Part shown: positions 31,290 to 40,026 of the stretch, in pieces
Layout: each line of letters starts with the position of its first letter
Numbering within the stretch: the first letter of the stretch is position 1
NCBI GenBank assembly: GCA_022823825.1
Contig: JAJEHG010000054.1
Span: 1-48,164, forward strand
Direction: 5' to 3'
DNA from: Nitrosopumilaceae archaeon
GTDB taxonomy: Archaea; Thermoproteota; Nitrososphaeria; Nitrososphaerales; Nitrosopumilaceae
Length of the DNA stretch: 48,164 nucleotides
Notes under the pieces: model-generated
Databases searched by the model: none
Told to the model about the DNA's origin: nothing
Seen by the model: only the letters and a program-made list of their open reading frames with translations
Translations under genes and position numbers: made by a program

Positions 31290-31766
31290 ATGTCACAGGA
31301 CGCCGGCACCGTATCATTTACGGACATAATAAGGGGAAACACGTCGAGGATGCTCAGGGAGATGGAGCTCCAGTCGCCGACCCACTTTCAGATATACTCG
31401 GACATGTACAAGGAATACCTGCACGCGCTGGACAACGTGTTCGGCATGCTTTTGCTCTCCGAGCGGGAGCTCCTTGACAGGATGGCGGGCGGCGCCGACC
31501 CGGGCTTTCTGGACAGGTTCGGGCGCCTGACTGACAGGACGACGGACCACGTGCTGGCGCAGCTTGACGGATACGGCGACGTCCTGCAGTGGTACGCAAA
31601 GGCCCGCTCGCAGGGCATGAAGGCGTTTGACAAGTACATGCACTCCATGATAGGCGCGTATTCCGAGGCCCTGAGGGGCTCCACGTGGTGGACTGTAGCC
31701 TGCGGGCCCGCGCCAGGTGCGGCTCCAGGTACGCCGGCATCGCCACAGTACACAGGGGAAGCATGA
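31290..31766 (+). CDS. Helical hypothetical protein upstream of the aldehyde dehydrogenase
   Basis: A 158-residue mostly helical protein: SFTDIIRGNTSRMLREMELQ, THFQIYSDMYKEYLHALDNV, FGMLLLSERELLDRMAGGAD and QWYAKARSQGMKAFDKYMHS, with a Pro/Ala-rich tail. It has no cysteines in the helical core and no clear membrane span; I do not recognise the family. A TATA box CATAAATAC (31259-31267) is 27 nt before the ATG. Its stop overlaps the aldehyde dehydrogenase start by 4 nt (ATGA), so the two are coupled and may work together. Confidence 0.65.
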   Translation: MSQDAGTVSFTDIIRGNTSRMLREMELQSPTHFQIYSDMYKEYLHALDNVFGMLLLSERELLDRMAGGADPGFLDRFGRLTDRTTDHVLAQLDGYGDVLQWYAKARSQGMKAFDKYMHSMIGAYSEALRGSTWWTVACGPAPGAAPGTPASPQYTGEA

Positions 31767-33199
31767 AGATGCAGGGCGCCGAGTTCAGCACCACCAACCC
31801 CGCCACCGGCAGGGCCATAGACACCTATGCCGCGATGACGGGGCCGCAGGTCGCGGAGATAGTGGACAGGGCGCGGCGCGTCTTTCCCGAATGGAAGCGG
31901 GACTATGAGAGGAGGCGCGGGTACATATACAATTTGGTCGAGTACCTGAGGAGCCACAAGGAGAAGCTGGCAAGGGTGGCCACGGCCGAGATGGGCAAGG
32001 TCATAAAGGAGTCCATAGGGGAGATTGAAAAGTGCGCGTGGGTGCTCGAGTTTTACGCGGACCACGGCGACAGCTTCCTTGCCAACGAGGTGCTCAACAC
32101 GGACGCCAGGAAGAGCTTTGTCACGTTCGAGCCGCTCGGGACCATCGGCTCCATAATGCCGTGGAACTTTCCGTACTGGCAGGCGCTCAGGTTCGCCGCC
32201 CCCTGCCTGATGGCCGGAAACGTCATAGTAATGAAGCCGGCAAGCATCACGCCGCAGTCCGGCATAGAGATAGAGACCGCGTTCAGGGAGTCGGGCGCGC
32301 CCGACGGCGTGTTCCAGTGCGTGATAGGAAGCACGGAGACGGCAAACCATTTGATAGACTCGGAGGGCGTCAACGCAGTCACGTTCACCGGGAGCGCTAT
32401 AGCGGGCGCCAAGGTGGGGCAGAGGGCGGCCGCCGGGCTCAAAAAGTGCGTGCTCGAGCTGGGCGGAAGCGACCCGTTTGTAGTGCTTGACGACGCGGTG
32501 ATCGACGACGCGGCGCAGGGGGCCGTAAAGGGCAGGTTCATCAACTGCGGCCAGAGCTGCGTTGCCTCAAAGAGGTTCTTCGTGCAGAAGGGGGTGGCAG
32601 AGGAGTTTACAGAAAAGTTCCTAGATATGGCGTCAAAGCTCGTGGTGGGCGACCCCATGAACATGGACACCGACCTGGGCCCCGTCTCAAGCAGGGCAGG
32701 GCTGGAGTCCATATCTGAAATGGTGGAGGACGCCAGGGCAAAGGGGGCAGACGTGCTGCTCGGCGGCGAGGCGTACGATGGTGGCAACGCCGGCGACGAC
32801 GACGAGTCCGGCGGCGGGTACTTTTACAAGCCGACCGTGATATCCGGCGTCACCCAGGACATGATGATTGCAAGGGAGGAGACGTTCGGCCCCGTCGCGC
32901 CCATCACCGTAGTGGAGAACGAGGGCGAGGCGGTCAGGCTGGCAAACGACTCCGAGTACGGGCTTGGCGCCAGCATATGGACCAGGGACCTCTCAAAGGC
33001 AGAAAAGATCTCCCACAGGATCGAGTCGGGGATAGTGAGCGTCAACAACGTGGTGGTGTCCGACCCGCGCGTGCCGTTTGGAGGCATAAAGCACAGCGGC
33101 TTTGGGCGGGAGCTCTCCAGGTACGGGATGCTCGAGTTTGTAAACGTAAAGTCGGTCAGGTTTTACGACAACCTGACGCAGCAGCACTATGTGGAGTGA
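31763..33199 (+). CDS. NAD(P)-dependent aldehyde dehydrogenase (succinate-semialdehyde type)
   Basis: A 478-residue aldehyde dehydrogenase. Conserved blocks are GTIGSIMPWNFPYWQALRFA (oxyanion Asn), NVIVMKPASITPQSGIEIE, VTFTGSAIAGAKVGQRAAAG, LELGGSDPFVVLDDA (general base Glu), NCGQSCVASKRFFV (catalytic Cys) and EETFGPVAPITVVENE. The overall look is close to succinate or malonate semialdehyde dehydrogenases, a step that fits the thaumarchaeal 3-hydroxypropionate/4-hydroxybutyrate cycle; the exact substrate is inferred. A Gly/Asp insert (DGGNAGDDDESGGGYF) lengthens one loop. The start is coupled to the upstream gene. Confidence 0.88.
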   Translation: MKMQGAEFSTTNPATGRAIDTYAAMTGPQVAEIVDRARRVFPEWKRDYERRRGYIYNLVEYLRSHKEKLARVATAEMGKVIKESIGEIEKCAWVLEFYADHGDSFLANEVLNTDARKSFVTFEPLGTIGSIMPWNFPYWQALRFAAPCLMAGNVIVMKPASITPQSGIEIETAFRESGAPDGVFQCVIGSTETANHLIDSEGVNAVTFTGSAIAGAKVGQRAAAGLKKCVLELGGSDPFVVLDDAVIDDAAQGAVKGRFINCGQSCVASKRFFVQKGVAEEFTEKFLDMASKLVVGDPMNMDTDLGPVSSRAGLESISEMVEDARAKGADVLLGGEAYDGGNAGDDDESGGGYFYKPTVISGVTQDMMIAREETFGPVAPITVVENEGEAVRLANDSEYGLGASIWTRDLSKAEKISHRIESGIVSVNNVVVSDPRVPFGGIKHSGFGRELSRYGMLEFVNVKSVRFYDNLTQQHYVE

Positions 33200-33283
33200 C
33201 CCGGCAATCCGGCGCATCTGGCAATACAGACCCGTAGAGTTCGTGCAACCGTTTTGAGGGCGCGCGTGCGGGCGCGGCGACGG

Positions 33284-33844
33284 TCACTGACGGCTCCGCT
33301 CAGAGGCGTCCCGCTCGAGATCGTCGGCCAGCCTCTCATAGTGGAGCCTGTCCTTGCCCACCGCGTCCAGCTGCTCGCCCTCTATGCGGCCAAGCTCGCC
33401 GTCGACCTTTTCGGAGACGTACTGCAGGCGGGCGTCGGCCATGACAAACAGCCTGTTGTTCTCCTTCCACAGGTGCTCCGTGATGTGCGCCACGTACTCC
33501 TGCATGTCCCGCACCAGCCCGGACGGGTCGCCGGACTCCAGGTACGCGCGGGCAGACGCCTCCATGCTCTGCCCTATCTCCCGCGAGCGCTGGTGGTCTG
33601 CCAGCATTACCGCGATGGGCCCCATGTTGGTCGGCATGCCGGCGCCTGCAAGGGCGGGAAAGAGCGACTTTTCCTCCTTTGTGTGGTGGCACACGTCGGT
33701 AAAGTTCTTTGTAAAGTCGACCACCTGCATCAGGACGGACTCGGGGACCTGCTTGCCGCCCTGCAGCACCTCTATGGTGGTGCCCATGGCCTTTGTCACC
33801 TTCTCAATGAGGTCGTGGTCTCGGCGCAGCGACGCAGTCGGCAT
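33284..33844 (-). CDS. Hemerythrin-like domain protein
   Basis: A 186-residue four-helix protein with hemerythrin-type iron ligands: LRRDHDLIEKVTKAMGTTIE (first His), TDVCHHTKEEKSLFPALAGA (HxxxE type), AVMLADHQRSREIGQSMEAS (His) and YVAHITEHLWKENNRLFVMA (HxxxxH.xxE). Such proteins bind O2 or sense iron and oxygen. The ATG at 33844 is preferred over the ATG at 33913, because AGATATAACA (minus strand, about 33867-33876) lies at leaderless distance. It is convergent to the aldehyde dehydrogenase gene. Confidence 0.82.
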   Translation of the reverse strand: MPTASLRRDHDLIEKVTKAMGTTIEVLQGGKQVPESVLMQVVDFTKNFTDVCHHTKEEKSLFPALAGAGMPTNMGPIAVMLADHQRSREIGQSMEASARAYLESGDPSGLVRDMQEYVAHITEHLWKENNRLFVMADARLQYVSEKVDGELGRIEGEQLDAVGKDRLHYERLADDLERDASERSRQ

Positions 33845-33980
33845 GTACGGACGGACGCAGGGTGCAGGTGTTATATCTCTTAACGGCAGGTTGGAGTATG
33901 TACTCAGGTCCATGCCTGTGACTCTGTTGGTCGTTTTGGCAGGCCGACAAGCTTATAGATCATATATTCTGCGAATTGTC

Positions 33981-35513
33981 ATGGGCGATTCCGAGACGGC
34001 GCTGTTGCGCCGGGAGATGGCCAAGATGATGGCGGAGATCAAGAGACTGCAGGATGCCTCCGCCCTGACGAGGGCCGCGTACGACAGGAAGGTGGCCGCC
34101 CTCGAGGAGCAGATAGACCTGCTTATGGAGACTATCGCGGAGCAGGACAGGAGGCTGGCCAAATACGAGAATCCGAACGCGCCGTCCTCCACGGGTTCCA
34201 TGTACAACGCGGAGCGCAATGCCTTCCGGAAGCGACTGGCAGAAGAGGAGGGAGACGGGGGCGGACCTGAACCGAAAGAAGGTGCGGCGGGCAGGCGCAG
34301 GGGCCCCCCGGAGGGGCACGAGGGCGCGTCCCACGGAAACAGGCCCTCGAGGCGCCTGCGCCTGCGCCTGCGCCGGTGCCAAAACTGCGGGCGCGGACAC
34401 CTCGCGTACGCGGCCCCCGTCACGATAATCGCAAACGACTTTCCGGACGAAGGCAGCAGGCGCATCGAGACGGTCGCGTACGTGCTGGAGCGCGGGTTCT
34501 GCAGGAGGTGCGGCGCGGTCAGCACCGCGCCGGCCCCCGGGCTGCTGCCCGGCACGTCGTTCGGCCCAAGGGCCCTGGGGTTCATACTGGAATACTACGC
34601 CAAGAGGTCGACTGACGCGACCATATCGTACTATTTCCGGGCGCTCTACGGCTTTTCGGTGTCGGCAAACGCCGTCTGGAACGCGCGCAGGGCGCTGAAA
34701 AGCCTGCTCAAATCCGCGTACGACGGCATCCTGGAGAGGATCTCGAGGGCCGCGTTCGTGCAGTTCGACGAGTCGGTAGTCAGGATGAACGGCAAACGCG
34801 GGTACGTGTGGCTGGCGACCGCGGGTGACGCCACGTATCTGGTGGCGGCCCCGAGCAGGGCCGCGGCCGTGCTGGAGCTGCACTTCCGCGGCCTGCTGGA
34901 CATGCCGGCCGTCACCGACGGATACGCCGCGTACGGCATCCTTCCGGTACGTCAGCGCTGCTGGGTGCACCTGCTGCGCGAGGCCGAGAAATACGCCGTA
35001 AGAAACGGCGGGGACGACCTGTCGTGCTACCGCAGGCTGCTCTCCCTGTACGGGAGGATCAAAAACCGCGAGTCGGCGGACAGCGCCGAGTGCCTGGACC
35101 TCGAAAAGGCCGTGCTGCGCATAGCGTCGGGCTACAAAAAAGGGCACGGGTTCCGCGAGACGCTGGAGGGCGCCGCCCCGCACCTGTTCACGTTCCTGAG
35201 ATGTCCGGGCATGCCGCCCCACAACAACGCCGCCGAGCTGGAGATACGCGATACGGTCGTGCTGCACCGCAACGTGCGCCACCATCTGTCAGAACCCGAG
35301 GGGCGCCAGGTGTTCTCCGTGCTGGTGTCCGTCGCGCGCACGTGCCAGAAGATAGGCATGTTCCCGCGTGTGGCGGTGGAGCGCATGATCGAGGATCCGG
35401 ACTGGCGCATATTCAAGCCGCCCGACTGCCCGGAGCGCGTGGAACAGTCGGCACATACTGCAATAGCGGCGCCTTCTGCAGCCGCCACCGCCGCCACCGC
35501 CGTGGCATGCTGA
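33981..35513 (+). mobile_element. IS66-type transposase gene, apparently intact
   Basis: A 510-residue DDE transposase. The N-terminus is a coiled coil (KMMAEIKRLQDASALTRAAY DRKVAALEEQIDLLMETIAE) typical of IS66 TnpC. A zinc-binding CQNCG...FCRRCG follows, then FVQFDESVVRMNGKRGYVWL (first Asp), AVTDGYAAYGILPVRQRCWV HLLREAEKY (second Asp) and PPHNNAAELEIRDTVVLHRN VRHHLSEPEGRQVFSVL (Glu). The gene is GC-rich like the host and has its own TATA-like CATATATTC (about 33961-33969). No TnpA or TnpB partner and no clear terminal inverted repeats are seen, so it may be a domesticated or solo copy. Confidence 0.85.
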
Positions 35514-35621
35514 GACGGTCCTTCACATACGCTCGAATCGTGAGATGTGGCGACCTGAGTACATACAGGTTGGACACGTCGGCCGCCGGCCCCGCCGCGC
35601 CGTCCTTGGACACTATCCATA

Positions 35622-35642
35622 TCATAAAATACCATTTTATGA
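35622..35642. promoter_or_regulatory. Palindromic operator candidate for the AbiEi-like gene
   Basis: TCATAAAAT, ACC, ATTTTATGA is a perfect 9-bp inverted repeat with a 3-nt spacer. It lies about 20 nt before the TATA region (TTATATTATAATATACC, 35654-35670) of the downstream gene. AbiEi antitoxins are known to autoregulate by binding inverted repeats in their promoters, which makes this the natural site. Confidence 0.55.
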
Positions 35643-35684
35643 CATATTATGATTTATATTATAATATACCACTTGTGACGCACC

Positions 35685-36329
35685 ATGGTGCGCATGAGCA
35701 TAATAACGGACAATTTGAGGATGGAGGGACGGGAATTTGTCACGGCAGGGGAGCTGAAGGGGAACTGCGCCGCACTCGGGCTCGATTACGGGCGCGCCGT
35801 GCACTACCTCACAAAGATGAGGTATCTGCTAAGGGTATTCAGGGGAATATTCTATGTAATGTCCCTAGAAGAGTCCAGAATTGGCGCGCCCGGCAGGTAC
35901 AACCAGCTGGAACTAGTCGCCCACGGGCTTGGACTGAAGGGAGTTGAGAACTGGTACTTTGGACTGCACACCGCGCTGAAGCTCAACAACATGACGCACG
36001 AGTACTATACAGTAGACGAGGTGATCAGCGACGCGCTGTTCAGGGCAAACCCCGTCACGATTGCCGGGGGAAGGTTCCGGTTCGTAAAGACGGTTCCCGC
36101 GCTGCTGGGATTCGGCATCAGGAGGGAAGGCCCGTACAGGTACTCTGATCCTGAAAAGACGATACTGGACTTTGTCTACCTTTGGTCGTACAGGAGCGTG
36201 TCTGCCAAGCGCATCGTGATGGACGTGGCAGATTGGGCCGGAGAAGCCTCGGCCGACAGGATTGCCGAATACTCTGCACATTATCCGAAGACGGTCGCAA
36301 GGATCGCCACGGAGGCCATACCCAGCTGA
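35685..36329 (+). CDS. AbiEi-like type IV antitoxin (orphan)
   Basis: A 214-residue protein. The N-terminal winged helix is FVTAGELKGNCAALGLDYGR then AVHYLTKMRYLLRVFRGIFY VMS, matching the AbiEi pattern (helix-turn-helix followed by L.R..RGIY). The second domain has YFGLHTALKLNNMTHEYYTV, RFRFVKTVPALLGFGIRREG and YSDPEKTILDFVYLWSYRS, the DPEKTILD motif of AbiEi C-terminal domains. No AbiEii nucleotidyltransferase toxin follows; a cation antiporter is next. It may be a stand-alone regulator or a remnant. A second start, ATG 35694, is equally possible. Confidence 0.75.
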   Translation: MVRMSIITDNLRMEGREFVTAGELKGNCAALGLDYGRAVHYLTKMRYLLRVFRGIFYVMSLEESRIGAPGRYNQLELVAHGLGLKGVENWYFGLHTALKLNNMTHEYYTVDEVISDALFRANPVTIAGGRFRFVKTVPALLGFGIRREGPYRYSDPEKTILDFVYLWSYRSVSAKRIVMDVADWAGEASADRIAEYSAHYPKTVARIATEAIPS

Positions 36330-36433
36330 TTGGTATCAATTATGCATCGTGACGGCCCTCTGCATTCGGAGCAGGGCGGCGTGACTGGTAGCCGGTTTCT
36401 ATCTTTAATTATGAAGGGACCCTCAGGGGCGGC

Positions 36434-37645
36434 ATGGTGGCCGAGTTTGAGGTGATCCCCACGATCATTGGAATTTTGTTCCTGGTGATTCCGGCCATGT
36501 TTTTCGGCAAGATCTGCAAGAGGCTGGGAATGTCGGAGGTTATCGGTTTTGTCCTGGCGGGTGTTTTTCTCGGACCCTTTGCATTGGGCGGCATGATACC
36601 TCTTTTTGACGGGAGCATCGTACAGCTAAACGACGTAACCATCGCGCTGTGGGAGATATCCGGAATAGTCATACTCTTTGCAGCCGGGCTTCACTTTACC
36701 TTTCATGACCTGATCCGTGCCGGCCCCTACTCAGCCGTAATCGGGGTCATGGGGGTGGCAGCACCCCTGGGTCTGGGGTTTGTCGTAACCCAGATGTTCG
36801 GGTTTGGCTGGGAGGTCGCAGTTATCATAGGCGCGACGCTGTGCGCTACAAGCATTGCGGTGTCTGTTACGGTTCTGCAAGAGCTGGGAAGGGAGAAGAC
36901 CAAGGAGGGGAAAATCCTGGTAAACGCGGCGGTGCTGGACGATGTCATAGTGCTGGCCGTACTGTCCGCCGTCTCCTCCATAGTGGCGTACCACGCCGTC
37001 CCCGCCATCGACTCGATTGCCGTAACCGTGCTGGGGGGGATTGGGCTCTGGTTTGTGATCTTGCTGGCCGCGGTATTCGTGCTCCCAAAGATCATCCACG
37101 GGATTGCGACGGCAAGCCCGACGTCCCTTGAGGTGAGGGGGACAAAGCAGGGGGCTGCCCTGGGCTCGGCTTTCGGGTTTGCCGCAATTGCATACCTGGC
37201 GGGCCTCAATCCCATCGTAGGGGCATTTGCGGCGGGCATGGGACTTGCAGGCTCCAAGCTTGCGTCACAGGTCCGGGAGTTTGTCGGGAGGCTAAAGGTA
37301 ATTGCAGAGCCGCTGTTCTTTGCAGTGGTAGGCGCGCACGTGAACATCGGGCTCATCCTTGACGTCAACTGGATCTTTTTTGCGGCAATTCTTGCCGTGG
37401 CGGTGGCAAGCAAGGTACTCGGGTGCGGGATACCCGCATCGCTTATGCTGAGGGATTCCAGAAGGGGGCTCTTCATTGGCTATGGCATGGTGGCCAGGGG
37501 GGAGGTTGCGCTTATCATCCTGGGAATCGGGCTTGCTACGAGCATCTTGGGCAACGAGATCTACGCGACACTGGTGATTGTTGTTCTGGCAACCATTGTT
37601 ATCTCGCCAACCCTCCTGCGCATGGACGCACGTAGGGGTTCGTAA
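36434..37645 (+). CDS. Cation/proton antiporter (CPA2/KefB-type)
   Basis: A 403-residue integral membrane protein with about 12 hydrophobic helices: VIPTIIGILFLVIPAMFFGK, EVIGFVLAGVFLGPFALGGM, GIVILFAAGLHFTFHDLIRA and ALGSAFGFAAIAYLAGLNPI VGAFAAGMGLAGS. The FLGPFALGG, LHFTF, the VLDDVIVLAVLSAVSS acidic pair and GLNPIVGAFAAG are antiporter hallmarks. No cytoplasmic TrkA-N domain is attached, so this is the short form. Na+/H+ or K+/H+ exchange cannot be told apart from sequence. A TATA-like TTTAATTAT (36402-36410) is at leaderless distance. The following 268 nt to 37913 hold a CATATAATG box and only short doubtful frames. Confidence 0.88.
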   Translation: MVAEFEVIPTIIGILFLVIPAMFFGKICKRLGMSEVIGFVLAGVFLGPFALGGMIPLFDGSIVQLNDVTIALWEISGIVILFAAGLHFTFHDLIRAGPYSAVIGVMGVAAPLGLGFVVTQMFGFGWEVAVIIGATLCATSIAVSVTVLQELGREKTKEGKILVNAAVLDDVIVLAVLSAVSSIVAYHAVPAIDSIAVTVLGGIGLWFVILLAAVFVLPKIIHGIATASPTSLEVRGTKQGAALGSAFGFAAIAYLAGLNPIVGAFAAGMGLAGSKLASQVREFVGRLKVIAEPLFFAVVGAHVNIGLILDVNWIFFAAILAVAVASKVLGCGIPASLMLRDSRRGLFIGYGMVARGEVALIILGIGLATSILGNEIYATLVIVVLATIVISPTLLRMDARRGS

Positions 37646-37913
37646 GGTTGGAAACAGTCCAACCGGTTGCATGACAAGTTTGTTACATAACGCTTTTGTC
37701 ATATAATGAGACCGGTATGTAAAATCCCTATTGCGCATGGTCAGAAGCATGGCTGCGCGGGTTCTTCACGTTCCTTGCCGCATATGGCACCACAAAGCCT
37801 TTTGCCCATCTGAACGGCCCCGGCAGAGTTGTTCGTACTGACAAATGACATGATCTGTAGCTTGAGGGGCATCTTCGGGGAACCCCCGGTACGGTGTCGC
37901 AGCCGGACGGCAG

Positions 37914-38750
37914 TCACATACGGGCTCCTGCGCGACTAGGATTCCTGTTGCCGTCGCCGCTATTGTCTGCCCCAACGTCATAGGACAGTATGACGTGGTC
38001 GCCGAGGCGCCTTGCGGACCTCAGCGACAGCCTGGGCGATCCTGACACACTCGGGAACCCCGCCCCCTCCACGAGCGAGACGGCGCCGCGCAGTCCGCCC
38101 CCCAGCACGTAGGGCGAGACGGCCACTACAATCTCGTCGACCAGGTTCCTGCGGAGAAACTCCCAGTTGGTGGTGCCGCCGCCCTCCACCAGGACGGATC
38201 GGATCCCGTCCTTTGCCAGGTGGTTCAGGAGCCGCCGCGCGTCGACTGTCTTTCGTCCCATCATCACGACCTCCGCGCCCCTGCGCCGCAGCGCCAGGAT
38301 GCGCCGCTCGGGCGCCGCCCCGGACACCGCGACTATCGTCCTGATGCGGGGGCTTGTCGTAATTATCTTCGAGGCGGGCGGAATTTTCGCCATCGAGTCC
38401 AGTATGACGCGGACGGGCTGGTTGCCGGCGGCGGCGGCGGCGTCAGCATCATCGCCTCCGCTCTTCTTGCGCCCAGCGCGGGCGTGCCGCACGGTCAGCA
38501 TCGGATCGTCGGACAGCACGGTGTTGAGCCCTACCAGTATCGCGTCGCATCTGGCCCTGAGCCTGTGCACCCTCGACATGTCAGATGCAGAGGAGAGCTT
38601 GGCAGTCATGCGGGCGCGGGAGCGCGAGCCGCGGCCCCCCGCAAGCGAGATCTTGCCGTCAACCGATACGGCCGCGCTGATGATGACGCGGGGCATGGCC
38701 GGGCGCCTGCTGCTGTTGCTGTTGTTGTTTTGCCTAGTCAAGCGAGCCAT
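37914..38750 (-). CDS. 2,5-diamino-6-(ribosylamino)pyrimidinone 5'-phosphate reductase (RibD-C/ArfC type)
   Basis: NADPH-dependent reductase of archaeal and fungal-type riboflavin synthesis, with a DHFR-like RibD C-terminal fold. The core is PRVIISAAVSVDGKISLAGG, VHRLRARCDAILVGLNTVLS DDPMLTVR, RSVLVEGGGTTNWEFLRRNL and VDEIVVAVSPYVLGGGLRGA. The N-terminal 18 residues (RQNNNSNSSRR) are low complexity; the in-frame ATG at 38696 (MPRVIISA) may be the true start. With the longer start it overlaps the amidohydrolase by 17 nt. It is the last gene of the riboflavin-side cluster on the minus strand. Confidence 0.88.
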   Translation of the reverse strand: MARLTRQNNNSNSSRRPAMPRVIISAAVSVDGKISLAGGRGSRSRARMTAKLSSASDMSRVHRLRARCDAILVGLNTVLSDDPMLTVRHARAGRKKSGGDDADAAAAAGNQPVRVILDSMAKIPPASKIITTSPRIRTIVAVSGAAPERRILALRRRGAEVVMMGRKTVDARRLLNHLAKDGIRSVLVEGGGTTNWEFLRRNLVDEIVVAVSPYVLGGGLRGAVSLVEGAGFPSVSGSPRLSLRSARRLGDHVILSYDVGADNSGDGNRNPSRAGARM

Positions 38751-39990
38751 GCACCATCCTGCCTCCTATCATCACGGCCCTTATTGACGATGCCGACGCC
38801 CTGTGGACCACCGCCGCATGGGGATTGTGCACCGGCTCCAGATCTATTGCGTGCTTGTCAAGAAAGACGCAGTCGGCGAGCATTCCGGGCGCGACCTGCC
38901 CTATCTTTCTGCCCAGTATCATGCCGGCGTTCACGGTCGCCATCCGCAGTATCTCTACTGGATCCACCTGCGCCCTGCCCATGCCCATGGCCGCCTTCCA
39001 CGTATAGTCCATCTCCCTGAACATGTCAGGCGTGTTGACCATGACGTTGTCGGTGCCGAGCGCCAGCCTGCGGTTCGACAGGCTCCTCAGATACGCGATG
39101 TCCGGCATCCCCTCGGCCAGGGTGGCGTTGGCCCTCGGGCACACCACGATTCCCCTCACGTCGGGGGAGCCTGCGACTGCCTCCAAATCCTTCTTTGACG
39201 CGTGGGTCATGTGCACCAGAAAGTGTGGCCGGAGCCCCAGTGCCCTGACGGTCTCGGAGACCCCGGTCATCTGCCCCGAGCGGGATACGCTCTCCTCAGT
39301 CTCCGACGCGTGTATGGCGCGCAGAGTACCGCACTTGGAGTAACGCCCGAGCACGGCATCGCTGTTCTCGTTTGCCCCGCTGACGCCCAGCCCGTCGCAG
39401 CTCCGCACGACGTCGCCCAGCTCGCCCTCGCCTGACGCCGAGAGCGGCGCGTTGCGGCGTATGTCGTCCTCGCCGCTGTAATGGTTCGTGCGGCCCATTA
39501 TGACGCAGCGTATGGGAACCCTTGAGAGGGCCCTCCTGAGCAGCGCGACGCCCCCAACGCCGCCCTCCCTAAAGTCCACAAAGGTCGTCGTCCCGCCCCG
39601 GACCATCGAGGCGCACGAGTTTGCCATGAAATCTACCAGCACATCGGGGGGGGTCTCCGAGAGTATCCTGGACTTTAGCCCGAACACGGGGTGTATCTTC
39701 TCGTCCACCGTCCCCTCGAGCCGGGCGTCCTTTCCCACGGAGTCGCCTATGTGGGTGTGGCAGTTTACCAGTCCCGGGATTACAAGAAGCCCGGTGCAGT
39801 CGTGGGTCGCGGGCGCCGCATCCGCATCCACATCGCCGGCGTCCCGGCGCGGGTTCCGCCCGTGGTAGACCCCGGCAGGCCCCACGTACTCAAACGTGTC
39901 ATTTGAGACCGCAATGTCGGCGTCCCGCACGTATTTCAGCTCGGGGCCCGCCAGGACCGACGCGTTCTTGAACAGGTGGGTGCGCGCCAT
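38734..39990 (-). CDS. Amidohydrolase, chlorohydrolase/deaminase type
   Basis: A 418-residue metal-dependent hydrolase of the cytosine/guanine/adenosine-type deaminase superfamily. LVIPGLVNCHTHIGDSVGKD carries the HxH metal site, LRAIHASETEESVSRSGQMT and LVHMTHASKKDLEAVAGSPD supply later histidines, and RRLALGTDNVMVNTPDMFRE is the conserved GTDN motif (Asp). The C-terminus, QVAPGMLADCVFLDKHAIDL, is the usual composite domain. It lies between the pyrimidine reductase and GTP cyclohydrolase III genes, so a role in the deamination step of riboflavin synthesis is a reasonable guess from context but not shown. Confidence 0.8.
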   Translation of the reverse strand: MARTHLFKNASVLAGPELKYVRDADIAVSNDTFEYVGPAGVYHGRNPRRDAGDVDADAAPATHDCTGLLVIPGLVNCHTHIGDSVGKDARLEGTVDEKIHPVFGLKSRILSETPPDVLVDFMANSCASMVRGGTTTFVDFREGGVGGVALLRRALSRVPIRCVIMGRTNHYSGEDDIRRNAPLSASGEGELGDVVRSCDGLGVSGANENSDAVLGRYSKCGTLRAIHASETEESVSRSGQMTGVSETVRALGLRPHFLVHMTHASKKDLEAVAGSPDVRGIVVCPRANATLAEGMPDIAYLRSLSNRRLALGTDNVMVNTPDMFREMDYTWKAAMGMGRAQVDPVEILRMATVNAGMILGRKIGQVAPGMLADCVFLDKHAIDLEPVHNPHAAVVHRASASSIRAVMIGGRMVHGSLD

Positions 39991-40026
39991 TCACGTTATC
40001 ATCGCCGTCACCATCAGATATCCGCG

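Noticed and set aside
33981-35513. Complete IS66 element with TnpA and TnpB
   Set aside because: Only the TnpC-like gene is present and no terminal inverted repeats were seen.
37738-37842. 34-residue frame with CATATAATG box upstream, Cys/His containing
   Set aside because: Spacing to the box is off for a leaderless start and the peptide has no recognisable pattern.
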